Shown in pieces: positions 22,175-33,798 of a DNA stretch of 64,000 nucleotides. Under the pieces are notes generated by a model, which did not search any database, was not told the origin of the DNA, and saw only the letters and a list, made by a program, of their open reading frames with translations. Both the position numbers and the translations under genes were made by a program. The DNA is from Symbiodinium kawagutii. Taxonomy: Eukaryota > Sar > Dinophyceae > Suessiales > Symbiodiniaceae. Location: contig VSDK01010372.1 in NCBI GenBank assembly GCA_009767595.1, positions 285,453 through 349,452 of the forward strand. The letters are read 5' to 3'. Position 1 is the stretch's first letter. The number at the start of each line of letters is the position of its first letter.

Positions 22175-23545
22175 CTGACGAACATACCGGCAGTGGATAT
22201 GGGGAAACAACGGGGCGCTTGATGATGGTTATGGATGATTTAATGGGGGTTGATAGGGGTTGATGCTGGGGTAATGGTGGTCTAACAGGGGTTTACACTG
22301 ATAAATAGTGGTTGATAGGGGTTAACGGTGGAAAAAAGGGTAATTAATGATGTTTAGGGATGATTAACGCGGGTATGTGCTGATAAACGGTGGATCTTCT
22401 GTCTTTGATTGATGTCGCTTTGCGATCCATGGCATGTTTTTTAGGCATGTCTTCCTAGGTACTAGATTTACAGTATTCAATGGATATCTGTCTGCAACCT
22501 ATGGCATGCCTCTGTCTCAGTACCCATGGGGAAAGGGCTGTGTTCAATTCTGCTTCAAGTCCCTGTGATGATTGAGATGTCATGAATTAGTCGCAACCAT
22601 CATCTTGATATGGTGAAAGACACTGGTTGAAGATCACTTTATCAACCAGTAAATGGTGGTTGATAAAGGTTGATGATTATTACTGATGTGATTGATAGTG
22701 GTTAAAGATTGTCATGAGCGATCCTTAGCCATCATCAAACAACATTAACGATCATTATTGACAGTTAAATACAATTCTTGACCATTGTGATTGGCAACCT
22801 TCAAGTAGCTCACAAATTTTTCGCTCTGTTAACCCTTGCTTCGCATCCTTGTTGTTCATCGGGTCTGCTACTGGTCAATAACCGTTAAACAATGTCAAAC
22901 AGCATGAACAATGGGAAACTAAACAACATTGTGAACATCCATAAATACCCGTTAATACTGGACAGTAATTATTGGGCAAAACATGACCAATCATGATTCA
23001 TGATGCTTGACTCCGGTTTAATGTTTTTTAGTGGCCAAAATTTGGCTCATAATATCAACACTATCTCAATAATAATGATTATTCACATTTATCCAAAGAA
23101 ATCGAACCAACTATTGATCAACTATTGACACAAATACTACCATTTACCAACTTTATCCACCATTGATCAATATCAACCACTGTTGACTGCTATGAGGCAT
23201 GCATTGGAATTCCTATGCCCTCTACCCGCCAGAAAGATCTACCGCCATCCGGTGTTGAAACGGCACAGGGGTTTCTACATTCCAAAAGGTCATGGTATCT
23301 TGGTTGATAGCAGGAGTTTTGGTATGTTCTTCCTGTTCTGCTGGCCATAAATTGGTTTGAGGGTCTTTTCTTTTCGTTTCAACGATTTCGAAGGAAATGC
23401 CTACTCAGGGCCAAAAGCACACCATAATAAGTTTAAACATCTTAAACAAACCATGCTTGATTTTCAAAAACATAGCCATTGTAGGTAAATAACTGAATGG
23501 TGTCGTGTGTGGCCTGGTGAAGTTGGTTCGTCTTAATTTCACAAC
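22175..23545. other. Intron: GGGGTTGATAGG arm then mixed
   Basis: Right of the exon come repeated GGGGTTGATAGGGG and GGTGG words (22240-22370). The remainder is mixed, with AACCACTGTTGAC words near 23100-23190. No supported exon. Confidence 0.6.
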
Positions 23546-23706
23546 TCAACCTCTCATCTCGCAATGATTTCTGCGTGTGCTCTCCAACCATCCCCCAGTT
23601 CGTGGGATTCGATTGGGCCTAGCCTGCTGCTGCAAATCAGTTTCCTGAATTGCCACAGCCGCCATTTGCCGAAAGGTTGGTAGATTTTCGGGCTCCAAGC
23701 AATTTG
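23546..23706 (-). CDS. Possible exon (ENLPTFRQMAAVAIQETDLQ)
   Basis: After GACTGCAG the frame reads NCLEP, ENLPTFRQMAAVAIQETDLQ and QQARPNRIPRTGG and stays open to TGA. It directly follows the exon at 23725-23821, separated by 18 bases with GT and AG ends. It could be the same exon with a frameshift, or a terminal exon. Confidence 0.4.
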
Positions 23707-23724
23707 CTGCAGTCACAATGTCAC

Positions 23725-23821
23725 CGGCATGAGAAGTTGTTTTCCAGCCGGTCTTCGATTCTCCCGAGCCGGATCTCCACTGTCTGCCAGCGCAGCTCAA
23801 CCACAACTGCTGTCTTGATGG
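23725..23821 (-). CDS. Coiled-coil exon (VELRWQTVEIRLGRIEDRLE)
   Basis: Two bases, then IKTAVV, VELRWQTVEIRLGRIEDRLE, NNFSC, two bases, GTGACA donor (31 codons). Leucine/isoleucine heptads with paired Arg/Glu make this one of the clearest coiled-coil stretches. The acceptor GGGCCTAG is one option. In the sense direction it lies just before the open frame at 23706. Confidence 0.6.
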
Positions 23822-24140
23822 CTAGGCCCATGATCAACCAACATGAGAAGGAGGGAACGAAAGCCAGCGGTTCACCAACGAAGCTACCACCATGATCGAT
23901 GTCCAGTCCACCAGCAGGTGCTAGAAAAAGATAATTTTAAGGATGCGCAAGCGTGGTTCACCAAACAAATTGAGTTCTACGTGTCTCGCCTGGAAAAGCA
24001 CAAACTGAACTGTGAAACTTCTCCTGAATTACACTTGCTAATTGGCTCAACACCCTTCCCAATTGGCTCAACATGGGTTCAACAAGCCCCCAAGTTAACC
24101 CCAACGGAACGTGTTCCCCGTTGAGGTTGGAAAACAATGT
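23822..24140. other. Spacer leading into tandem repeat
   Basis: Unique DNA, then single degenerate copies of the repeat words ATTGGCTCAACAT and CAACGGAACGTG from about 24035. No exon supported. Confidence 0.5.
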
Positions 24141-24640
24141 CCTTCCAAATTGGCTCAGCATGGGCTCGGCAACCCCCCCAAGTCAACCCCAACGGAACCA
24201 TGGCCCAACGCAAACTGACCTAACATAGGCCCAACATCCTTCCAAATTGGCTCAACATGGGCTCAACAATCTCCAAAATCAACCCCGACGGAACGTGTTC
24301 ACAAAGCCAACAAGGCTCCCAAAGTGACCCAACATAGGCTCAACATCCTTCCAAGTTGGCTCAGCATGGGCTCGGCAACCCCCCCAAGTCAACCCCAACG
24401 GAACCATGGCCCAACGCAAACTGACCTAACATAGGCCCAACATCCTTCCAAATTGGCTCAACATGGGCTCAACAATCTCCAAAATCAACCCCGACGGAAC
24501 GTGTTCACAAAGCCAACAAGGCTCCCAAAGTGACCCAACATAGGCTCAACATCCTTCCAAGTTGGCTCAACATGGGCTCGACAACCCCCCCAAGTCAACC
24601 CCAACGGAACCTGTTCCCCGTTGAGGTTGGGAAATGGCCT
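24141..24640 (+). repeat. 206-base tandem repeat, two copies and a part
   Basis: Units start CCTTCCAAATTGGCTCAGCA (24141), CCTTCCAAGTTGGCTCAGC (24347) and CCTTCCAAGTTGGCTCAAC (24553). The first two are 206 bases each and nearly identical. Each unit is itself made of two related halves (CCCAACGGAACC and CCCGACGGAACG). Confidence 0.9.
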
Positions 24641-24961
24641 AACATAAAGCCAAGAAGGGCTCCACCCTGGGTCAAACAAAGCTAGACAACATCCCCAAAA
24701 CACACCATCATTGTCTAGAGAGCACTATCAGAACGCATGTCGCTGAGTAGATCTTTGCAGGGTGCTTGCTATGCAGATAGTGTGGGGATGTTGGCAAGAT
24801 GAAGATTTTATTGGCGTCACCTCGCGCCTATATCGTAGTTGCCACCCCCTGCTGGGCGCAACCTGAACAATAGAGAAAACACACTATCTGTACGGCAAGC
24901 GCCTGGCAAAGATCCAGAGCTAAATGCGCAAAGTTGATAGAGATCCGTAGGTTGACAATGT
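24641..24961. other. Spacer, no gene seen
   Basis: Unique sequence with no convincing frame. A reverse frame that extends rightward becomes a Ser or His homopolymer over the microsatellite and is not a gene. Confidence 0.5.
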
Positions 24962-25000
24962 GATGATGACGATGATGACGATGATGACGATGATGACGGC

Positions 25001-25055
<55 letters not shown>
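24962..25055 (+). repeat. GATGAC / GAT microsatellite
   Basis: Four GATGATGAC-type units followed by a pure ATG run of over 40 bases. It produces spurious Met, His and Ser frames. Confidence 0.95.
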
Positions 25056-25057
<2 letters not shown>

Positions 25058-25241
25058 ATCTCCTTACATAGTTGAAACACACGTAATGTCAGATACGTCT
25101 TCCAGGGGGGACCAGGGGGATTTGATGCCCCACTGTCACCAAATTGCTGCATGGCACATAACCTGGCAAAAAGCTCCGTCGGGACATCCAAATCACCGGG
25201 CGCAAGCCCATTTTTGGGGCTTTAAGGCAGGCGTGCCTCAC

Positions 25242-25334
25242 CCCTGGCTGCAGCTCACTCCCAACCACGGAGCAGGGTGTCCCGACCTCGTCCTGAAGGA
25301 TGACGCTTCCTTCAGATGTCAGCGTTTGTTTCTC
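25242..25334 (-). CDS. Micro-exon (EKQTLTSEGSVILQDEVGTP)
   Basis: 93 bases, 31 codons: EKQTLTSEGSVILQDEVGTP then CSVVGSELQPG. CACCAG acceptor and GTGAGG donor, phase 0 at both ends. Less heptad-like than its neighbours, with Ser/Thr/Gly. The open frame continues past the donor for about 45 codons to TGA, but the canonical GTGAGG and series phase favour the short form. Confidence 0.65.
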
Positions 25335-26783
25335 CTGGTGCGTGTTGAGTCAAGATGGAAGTAGCAACCATGATGGTTGATAATAGTGGTTCTAGTAGTG
25401 GTTATAGTTAATGGTAGTGGTTAATAATGATGCTTAATAGGGTTACTAGGTTGCTAATAATGGTTATAGAAGTTAATAGTGGTTAATCGATTAATTCATG
25501 GCTACAACAAGCACATGATGCAGTTAACACGGGAGGAACATCATCAAGTATCAATGACATGCAATCAGCACATTATAGGTACCTTATTCATGTATATTGA
25601 TTATCATGAGTTTAGTTTTCAAATTCATATCAAACATCAAGGGTCATCATCATTCCGTATCGACCAAGAGTTGATCCTCGAACAAAAAAACATTGTCGAG
25701 CATGGAAAAACATATTCACAGTATTAATGAATATTCATGATACCAAAAAACATGTATCATTAAATAACCGTTCTATCTTATTATTACTAGGATGTGCAGC
25801 TAAGGTGATGACTGAAATGTAATCATGATAAATTACCCTACAAGGTGGGTTGAAACCCCTGTAATCATGGTTAGTGGCCACTTACAAGGTAGGAATGCAC
25901 ATCCAAGTATGTAAACATCATGCAGGACATGACCTATCACGAAAAAGATGATGTATCAAAACAAAATCTATAAATTATATCTTATTACCATTACACCTAT
26001 AACCTATCTATTACCACAAATTTACGACACCATGTAAAAAATATAATGTGCATGATCAATGTGTTGATAAATCACCATCCTTGATGAAATAAAGACATTT
26101 TATGGCAATAGAAATACATTCACATTGAAATACAGATTAATTATCATTAAAATATAGATAGCACTCAGTTTATATTGAACATTCATGGTAATAGATAAAA
26201 CATAATTCTACCAAAGACCAAATGGTGCTGATTCTATTGTGATTATTTATAATCTATTATTCTGGTGGTAATTCCATTCAATCTATTTGATGGTCTAATC
26301 AATTAGCGGTGCAAACTATAATCTCCATACTCTATTGATGTAATCTGTTATTATAATTAATCTATTATTATGATGCTAATTCAATGAAAATCAAATTTTA
26401 TGGTCTGATTAATTAGCGGTGCATATAATTAGTTGGTATATATCCCCTATAATTGTTAGTTGTCATCCCGTATCATTAGCCAGCTAAACCAGCTATTATC
26501 ATTGGTTAAAGACTTGACCCAGAACCAATTCACCAATTCTGATGAATAGAGCTTCTGATTAATAGAATTCACCAATTATTAGATGGGTAAAATTATCACC
26601 AATTGATCTAATTGGTATCACCGATTATCACGAACAAACTTCACCAATTGGTGCTAAATTGATCACCATCATTCTGATCAATCACAATCATTTAGCACCA
26701 GTTGATTAAATCAATGGCAATTAAATCCCACCACTATAGACTAGATAAATCTAAATTTAAAAAACCACCAATTAATCACCATC
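25335..26783. other. Intron: TAGTGGTTAATAG arm, AT-rich, then ACCAATT arm
   Basis: GGTTATAGTTAATGG words to about 25490, long AT-rich middle, then TCACCAATTGATC words from about 26520. GTTGGTATATATCCCC near 26433 is a partial family A relative ending in GACCC near 26520. Confidence 0.6.
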
Positions 26784-26886
26784 TGGCTGTGGGTCACAAC
26801 CCCGTACCCCTGGTTCCCATCATCAACCATTGTTTTCCCTATTATGGTTGCTTAATATTGATGGGTAACTGCTTGACCCATACCCA
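26784..26886 (+). mobile_element. MITE-like family A, copy A6
   Basis: TGGCTGTGGGTCACAACCCC at left, with CCATCATCAACCATTG inside and GCTTGACCCATACC at right. The middle is rearranged (ATTGATGGGTAACTGC). Confidence 0.65.
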
Positions 26887-26987
26887 TCTATGGATTAAAT
26901 CAATGGCAATTTTGAGATCACTAATCTGAAATTAAATCAAATTGAATAGATCACCATCGAATCAATTTAGACCACCATTCTGATTGC

Positions 26988-27068
26988 GCTTCGGTCGTCG
27001 TCCTTGGACGCAGCGACGCGAGCGTCGGCCCGAAGCTGAGCCATTTCGGCGCGTGCCTGGTCCAGCTC
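26988..27068 (-). CDS. E-type coiled-coil exon, module copy 3
   Basis: 81 bases, 27 codons: ELDQARAEMAQLRA, DARVAASKDDDRS. CAGCAG acceptor, GCAATC (GC-type) donor, phase 0 at both ends if that donor is right. Its first 14 residues match the exons at 33.3 kb (ELDQARAEVAQLRA) and 37.0 kb (ELEQARAEVARLAA). It follows the short D-type exon at 29.4 kb in the sense direction, making the third copy of a two-exon module. Confidence 0.75.
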
Positions 27069-28420
27069 CTGCTGCTGAGCCGGTGCTGGGGTGCTGCTGT
27101 GGTGGTGCTGGGGTGGATGGGTAAATGACTGATGTGGGTTATGAATGGTTAATGGTTGGTAGCCAAGGATGGCTTATAAACTGATAGCTAATTAGTGTCA
27201 TCGATTAATGAGTAGCAAATGATGAGTAGCAAATGATGAGTAGCAAATTCCGATTCACCATCTGAATGGTTAATGATTGGTAACTGATAGGGTTATAACT
27301 ATAAGTTATAACGCATGAATGGTTTGCAACGGATTCACCATCTGAATGATGAGTAGCTAATGAGCGAATGGTGAGTAGCCAACAGATAAAAAGATAACTG
27401 GTTGGTAAATGATTGGTAACTAATAAGGTTATATAAGGTTATAACATGAGTAGCAAATGAGTATGGTGGATGGGTTATAAACTAATGAGTAACAAATGAT
27501 GAGTAACAGATTCACCATCTGAATGGTTAATGATTGGTAACTGAAAGGGTCAATGCTTAATGATTGGTTGATGATGGGTTGATTGGATGGTGTGGTAGAT
27601 GGGTGGGATGATGGTCACCATTTGGTGTGATGGTGTGGTAAGGGTCAATGACTGTTGCTTCTGAATGGTGAATGACTGGTAGCCTATGATGGCTTATAAA
27701 CTGATAGCCAATTAGAAGGAATGATCTGGTGAGTAGCCAGTGATTACTTCATCAACTTGTTCTGAAGGGAATCAAAAGTGATTGCGATTGCTCAATGGCA
27801 TCGGTTGTGTGTATGGTTCATGGATCAGAGTTGCTAGTACTGGTTGGCTAATGATGTGCCGGCGGCTGGTTCATGCGGATGAATGCTTGGTTCATAAATG
27901 CTGTCCGTTTGAATACATTCGTTAATGATGATTAACTACCAGGAAACATCTATGACTCTATGATTGTGAACAAACGGCAACAATGGTTAAAAATGGTGAA
28001 AATGATGGCTAACGATTTGTTAAACACATCTATATTTGATAATGGACCCACCAGGTGAATAATGGCTGATGATGGTTAGGCTTTGGTCGCAAACGTATAA
28101 AAATGAGTTGTTGGTTGATATCAGTGATTAGTGGTTAATAGTTGTGATTGGCAGTTAATCGTGGGTAATGGCTGTTTGATAAGGTGCTTATTGATGGTTG
28201 ATGATGGAAACAGGGACTTTACAAAAAAGGATGCCAGCCAACAATGGCTGCGACAATCTCATGGTTTGAAAAACAGTCACTAAGATACTTGATGCTCACG
28301 TCGTACTAAAAGACCTCCTTCATTCAACTCCTCTTACACACCATAAAATGAATAGCACAGCGAGGAATGTAGAAAATTCTGGACCGGGGAATTGCGAGTT
28401 ATCCCAATCCCAAACACATG
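27069..28420. other. Intron arm: GGTTAATGGTTGG, tandem-like
   Basis: Strongly GT-rich from 27090 to about 28210. Pieces such as GATTCACCATCTGAATGGTT and ATGATGAGTAGC recur several times between 27180 and 27540, a degenerate tandem array of roughly 100-200 base units. No exon. Confidence 0.65.
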
Positions 28421-28536
28421 TGGCAGTGGGTCAAAACCCTGTACCCCTGGTTCCCCCATCATTAACCATTGTTTTCCCTATGAAATTGTTGGTGATTATC
28501 CCCTATTATTGGTTGGTTAATATTGACCCATAGCCA
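28421..28536 (+). mobile_element. MITE-like family A, copy A7 (best preserved)
   Basis: TGGCAGTGGGTCAAAACCC through TTGACCCATAGCCA, 116 bases, with the full family core: GTACCCCTGGTTCCCCC, CATCATTAACCATTG, TTTTCCCTATGAAATTG, TTATCCCCTATTATTGGTTG. Useful as the family reference. No coding content. Confidence 0.75.
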
Positions 28537-29361
28537 TGTGTCACGTAGAAACCCTTAGAATCTGGAAATCCTGCGAGGTGCGGAAAGAGAACAAATGTAT
28601 TGACGATTAGGTGCGGATCATTTTGGCTGAACGAGATGTTGATCATGGACGGTCATAGTTGATGATCAACTAACAGTTTAATGTTGGTTAGCCAATAAGA
28701 TAGTCTATCAACTAGTTGATCAATAGTTAAATGTCTATCATGAGGTTTGAGAAAATGGTCAGTATAAAAATGATATTTCTATGGTCAGTAAAAAAATGTC
28801 GTAGTCTATCAGTTAGAAAAGCCCCCTGTCGCAGTTTATGATATTGGTTAGTGTTAGTTGATGATCAACTGACATTTTTTATACCGATGTCACCCTGTGT
28901 TCTTGAGGATTGTGGGACCAATGGAACGTCGAGGCTCGCATGCTGATGATCTTGTGGCTTTTGATGACCTTCCCTTCCAAATGATGGAAGGTACCCATGG
29001 GCCAACGGTCGTCCACTATGGTATCCTCTTCCAAATTTTATTGCACATTGTTAGCCATTGATCAGTAGTCAATGACAATCAATGAAGACCACTAGTTAAT
29101 TTCCAAGGTGACATTGATAGTGATGATCCGTCATTCACCATCATCATCAACCATCATTGACTCTCAGTTACTCCATCGAACTACTAATGGTGATGGATGA
29201 ATTAGTTATCATCAAAAATCCTTAGTGCCTCAGTTATTCAATCTTAGTTATCATAGTAACTAACTATGATAAACTGTCAACCATCATCAACCATCATCAG
29301 CCATCAGCAACCATCATTCTTAACCCTTACTTACTTATGATATCTAACGACGTGTGCTCAC
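28537..29361. other. Intron: GTTAG/ATCAACT text, then CCATCATCAACC arm
   Basis: TTGATGATCAACTAACAG and its variants recur at 28655-28870. From about 29130 CACCATCATCATCAACC words lead to the exon. A frame at 28915-29000 resembles DNA near 34610-34690 (both have GGGCCAA and TATCCTCTTCCA), so it is a dispersed repeat. Confidence 0.6.
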
Positions 29362-29418
29362 CTTTGGCTTCCAGATGCACCGCGGCCCCTTCCGTACCTT
29401 CTGCAGTTTCGCAACGTC
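29362..29418 (-). CDS. D-type coiled-coil exon, module copy 3
   Basis: CTCCCAG acceptor, then DVAKLQKVRKGPRCIWKPK (19 codons) to a GTGAGC donor; phase 0 at both ends. An internal GTACGG after DVAKLQK would give a 7-codon exon, equal in form to the 39.1 kb copy. The D-x-x-K-L-Q-K core repeats at 35.2 and 39.1 kb. Confidence 0.65.
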
Positions 29419-30113
29419 CTGGGAGGCTCGAAAATCCTGTTGTGATTTGTACTGACCAATGATGGCTACCCAGTCTCTAATGAGAAGTTATGGTCAAATG
29501 ATGGTTAATAAATGACAAATTTGGGTTAATGTTGGTTCATCATATGAATCATATGGCTGGTACTACTAGATACTAGCAAGTGATGCTTACTAGATGATGA
29601 TTGTTGGCTGGTACTTGCTAGTAGTGCCGTTAAGGGAAAAGTGACGGGAAATTACAGCCATTCAATATTGGACAAATCAACAAATAATAACAACTATTCA
29701 ATGGCTGATGATGCTGAGTAATGCCTCAGACCAACTAAAATGTAATAACAATTGGGAATGGTAAAATATTTCAATAGCTACTCTTATCATATCAATATAT
29801 GGTTAGAAACAGGGAATGAAGAACAACCATATCATGGCCATGGGTCAATACCAACCTGCCAAAAAATGGCTAAAAGAACATCCCAACAAAAACCAATCAG
29901 TTTGCTTGCCTACAGGATCTTCACCAGGGATATATGATATTGACTCACAGCCATTTCTATTCACAATGATTGCTTGTCATTACTTATCATAAGCCACCTG
30001 GTACGGTCACATGATATGATACCAGCGGTTACCGCCATGATGACTACATGCTCTTTCGATGACTACATGCTCTTTCAGGCGACATTTGCAGCTGACCGCA
30101 GGCGGTCCAAAAC
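29419..30113. other. Intron arm, ATGATGGTTAATAA text
   Basis: GT-rich to about 29720, then mixed. A diverged family A-like piece (CATGGGTCAATACCAACC and ATATTGACTCACAGCC) brackets 29840-29955. Confidence 0.55.
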
Positions 30114-30692
30114 TCAACGCCGTGGTGGCGTTTCGGAAGCTTTCGGGCAATGTCCACGCTGCGGCTGCGAATCTGCGATTGCGACCATGGCTCTTGGAAG
30201 TTGATCAATGACTGCTGGTGCTGGCGCACAGCTGCTCCTCCTCGCAGGTGGTGCAAATTGCTTCAGGTGCGGGTTGCCTCCTTCACGGTGTGACCTGGCA
30301 CACGGGCAGCCCAAGGTCCTTCACGTAGTCAGCTCCTGTGGAGTCGTGGCGTCGGCTGAATCCAGTCGTCGGCTGGGCCAGGTGATCTCTGGCCATTCCT
30401 CGTTTTCTCGCAGTTGCACCGTAAGTTGCTGGCCATGGCCGTTCAGTGCTCGGTAATTGGCGCGGCGGCCGCAGTCATGGCAAAGCATGATGATGTATAT
30501 GTCAGTACGCAAGTGTGATTGCAACCGGGTCTGTTCCAATTTTGAACCAGGTCTGCCAGATTCCCCGAAAGCATTTAGTGTGCTCAAATAGTGCCAGCTG
30601 TCGGTGCCAATGCCGCGGTGGGTGGAGATATCTGATGATGAGGATCTCTCTTTTGAGGACTTGGGAGTAGTATTTTGTTTTACCCTCAGCAT
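30114..30692 (-). pseudogene. Protein-like frame with CHDCG motif, possibly broken
   Basis: Reverse frame 30692-30321 reads through HLRTDIYIIMLCHDCGRRAN, then REN and EEWPEITWPSRRLDSADATT to TGA. The same frame resumes after the TGA to another TGA at 30114, while a second frame there also looks coding (LINFQEPWSQSQIRSRSVDI). A 30-base GT...AG segment could remove the first TGA in frame. The CxxC suggests a metal site, but I cannot name the family. A real multi-exon gene piece is possible. Confidence 0.45.
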
Positions 30693-31697
30693 GGTGGAGT
30701 TAGTTCCTCAACACTGGTTGTTCCTTCCTTGCATGCCTCGGCTTGCAGGAGCTGACGAAGTTCCAGGCGGACGTCAAGTATTCGAGCATGATCAACAAGC
30801 ACGATATTAAATACTAAACGCCTCGTTTGATAAGGCATATTTGTGTTTTCAAGAACACAAATGTAATGAATATTGAGTTGTGTCACAATACACAAAATTA
30901 GTTAAACCAAAAACCATGGTCAAGTATTAACTAATCATGCATCATGTAGTTAAACTATCAATTAAACCATGTCATTAGTTAAACCATAAACTACATCATG
31001 GCTGATTACATTCCGTCGAGTATCCACCATGGTCGACCCACCATCAGGTGGTCCAGAATCGTATCAATCTTATGACCAGAGTCGTATGGTTGGATGTGGC
31101 CACCACCCAATGGTGGTTTCAGGCGAATTTCCGCATACCTTTTGGGGATGCGTGCCCCTTACCATCGCCAAGCATACGGAAAATTATGCACCATTTCTCA
31201 TCATGCCCATGTTTTAGTCGGACAGTTTCCGGCACCAATTCATATCGAAGTGATCTCATCTCAGCCTAAATCAAGTGAGTAACATAAACAAATAGGGTCA
31301 TGGCCATTGACTCATGATAACTAACATGCTTGATCAAATTGATCAGCTGATTCTAAACGGCAGGAGTGAGTTCATAGCGGTTGATAACTTTGACTCAAAC
31401 AAGGCCCTAATGGCACATCTGTAAAAAACATGATGGTCAACATGGCAGGGAAGGTCACTTAATGGACTCATTGGTTCAATACACAGACAATTGAAGAGAA
31501 GAAGTCAACCCACAACATCAACGGAGTCATTCACAGTGAAACCCCACTGGTGCCATTTCGTGCTGCTTGGTACTGAGATTTTACCTCCTTTGATGGCAAA
31601 CTCCCAAACATCCAAATCCATCCATCAATTGGACAATCTGTGTGCTGATGGTTGGATGAATGATCATGAAACAGTGAAATTGATGTGGTCCAATGGT
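30693..31697. other. Intron, TTAAACCA text and unique DNA
   Basis: AGTTAAACCATAAACTA words near 30900-31000. A forward frame at 31048-31269 (WLDVATTQWWFQANFRIPFG) is protein-like, but lies on the strand with no other coding; left uncalled. Confidence 0.45.
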
Positions 31698-31775
31698 ATC
31701 TATCTTATCTATCTATCCTATCTATCTATCCTATCTATCCTATCTATCTATGTATCTATATATATATATATATTC
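31698..31775 (+). repeat. TATC/TATA microsatellite
   Basis: TCTATCTATCC units grading into a TATATATATA run. Confidence 0.9.
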
Positions 31776-32164
31776 ATCGTCCAAGGCACTGATGATTAGC
31801 GTTGGGTGGGGCCGGCATTTTTGCAGGTTACAATTCCCTTTGGTCATATGATTCCCTTTTGTGTTGGCTGCCTAGCCAGCTCAAATGATTCACTTGGCTC
31901 TTAACCTTAGGACAAGGATATTTCTTGCTGTCAATTGTGGCTAATTGCTACAGCCATGATTAAGACTTGTTCATAGTGACTCATAGTGGATATCAATGGT
32001 TGTTGATATTGATTCCCAAGGGTGATAGGTGCTGGTGTGCCAAATTTCTGACTAACTAAGAGGAACTCCCAACACAAACTGATACCAATTCCCAATGCTC
32101 AACCGAGGTGGTTTTCCCAACCACTCAGATCATTTTTTGATACGCATTTCAAACTGATACTAAA
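31776..32164. other. Spacer, no feature seen
   Basis: Unique mixed sequence, no exon-like GC island. Confidence 0.5.
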
Positions 32165-32262
32165 CTGGTTGGTGGTGTGAACCCCTATGAAAAATATTTT
32201 CAACCTACCGACTATCCCAAATTCAAGGCAAAATAAAACATGCCAATCAAACCACCAACCAG
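32165..32262 (+). mobile_element. MITE-like family C, copy C2
   Basis: CTGGTTGGTGGTGTGAACCC then CTATGAAAAATATTTTC at left, ACCACCAACCAG at right: 12-base perfect inverted ends over about 98 bases. Confidence 0.7.
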
Positions 32263-33254
32263 TATATCATACAACATATCCCAAAAATCATCTCCCAATG
32301 ACTTGAACCCACCATTTAGAAAAGGGAAGCAACTTCCCTCATTTTTTCACCATTACTATGTCATCAACCATCAGTATGGGTAGTTGCCTGCCATCATTGC
32401 CGATCAACCATGCTGATGACCATCAACCAATGATCAACCCCATGGGTATCCTCTCAACCAGCATGGGAGTGCTGAATACCACATGGCATACTGGTGGTTA
32501 CCCATGGTTGATCGGCAATACCCATGGTAATACTATAACGAATCTCAAAACAAATTAAACCATAACCATCACGTACCACCACGCACCACCGCGGTAGATA
32601 GGTTAGTCACTTACCCTCTGGTGACCTAACATGGCAATGGAAAATCAATCATAAATGGATGATTTCCCAGGTTTTTGGTAGCCAAATGGTGGGTTTTCCT
32701 GCCAGCTGTTAGGGACTACCAAAGCGTACCAAACCCAATCAACTTCACTAAAACCATCACCTTAGTCGAATACAACCAACTTAAGTGAATAAGTTGAGTT
32801 AAATTGGTCAAACTGAACTGATGACTTCAATCAACTAATAACTGAAGTAATGAAGTCAAACTGACTATTAATCAACTTATCAACTCGTGAACTGATTAAG
32901 TTAACCAAGTCTTACTTATTACTTATCAATTATTACAAACTGATTAACCTACTTAAGTAAGAATACTTACGTACTACTGGTAACTAACAACCACCAACTA
33001 TTACAAACTGATTGCTTACTTACGAACTTACTAACTATTGGTAACTTATAACCAACAAATAACCTACTATAATAAACAATAAGCCACCATGAAGTCTGAA
33101 TCAAATTTAATCAACTGATACTTAAAATGACTTAGCACCACCAACTCTTACTTATCAACTATTACAAACTGATTCACCAACTTAAGTAAGATTACTTACT
33201 AACTTAATCAAACTTACTAACTATTAGCAACTTCTCACCACCAACTCCCCTTAC
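32263..33254. other. Intron arm: ACTAACTATTAGCAACC / CTTAAGTAAG text
   Basis: Contains a family E copy (about 32616-32720: CTCTGGTGACCTAACATGGC then ATGATTTCCCAGG). From 32760 to 33245 it is a degenerate array of AACTTACTTAAGTAAG-like and ACCACCAACTATTACAAACT words right up to the exon. Confidence 0.7.
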
Positions 33255-33351
33255 CACTGCCCCGCCCGGCCTTGGAAGGGTCACCCGCCGCGCCAGTCGC
33301 ACCGGCGGCCGCACGCAGCTGAGCGACTTCGGCGCGTGCCTGGTCCAGCTC
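33255..33351 (-). CDS. E-type coiled-coil exon, module copy 2
   Basis: TCTCCAG acceptor, ELDQARAEVAQLRA, then linker AAGATGAAGDPSKAGRGS, one base, GTAAGG donor (32 codons plus one). The canonical donor makes this the best-defined E-type exon. Near-identical first 14 residues with 27.0 and 37.0 kb. The Gly/Ala linker is variable between copies, as expected for a duplicated coiled-coil module. Confidence 0.8.
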
Positions 33352-33798
33352 CTGGAGACATGGAGCTGGCGATGACGGAAGGCCACTCATACCCACCATG
33401 CCAGTTGTGGCTCATGGTTGGAGATGGCTGTGGTAGTGGTTACTGGTCTGGCTAACTTAACAGTGATGAATGGTTTCGTCATTCGTTGATGAGCTGGATA
33501 ATCATCGACCGTTTTTTACAGAGGTGGTTGATGGATGATTACGGGGAGTGGTTGATGAGGTTGACAACCCGATGTTTTGGTTGTTTTATCACATGGGGTT
33601 CATGCTGGGTCTACTATTCCTAGGTGATGAATGATGCGTCCAGGATGGTCCATAATAGTTGATGGCATTGATACGCTGTTGGCGAATTGTCACGAAATGA
33701 TGGTTCAATGATGGTTTGAAACATTCCGGAACTAACAATGGTCAATCAATCGCTCATGGTCAAGAAGCCGGGTAAGACTAGTTAGCAATGATGCTTAA
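33352..33798. other. Intron arm, GTGGTTACTGG / GGTTGATGG text
   Basis: Keto-rich words directly right of the exon (GGTTGGAGATGG, GTGGTTGATGAGG). Confidence 0.65.

Noticed and set aside
24817..25364. Ser-run, His-run and Met-run frames
   Set aside because: All are readings of the same GAT array; the real exon signal lies at 25242-25334 on the minus strand.
31048..31269. Forward protein-like frame
   Set aside because: Some coding flavour, but no boundaries and no other plus-strand genes; insufficient support.
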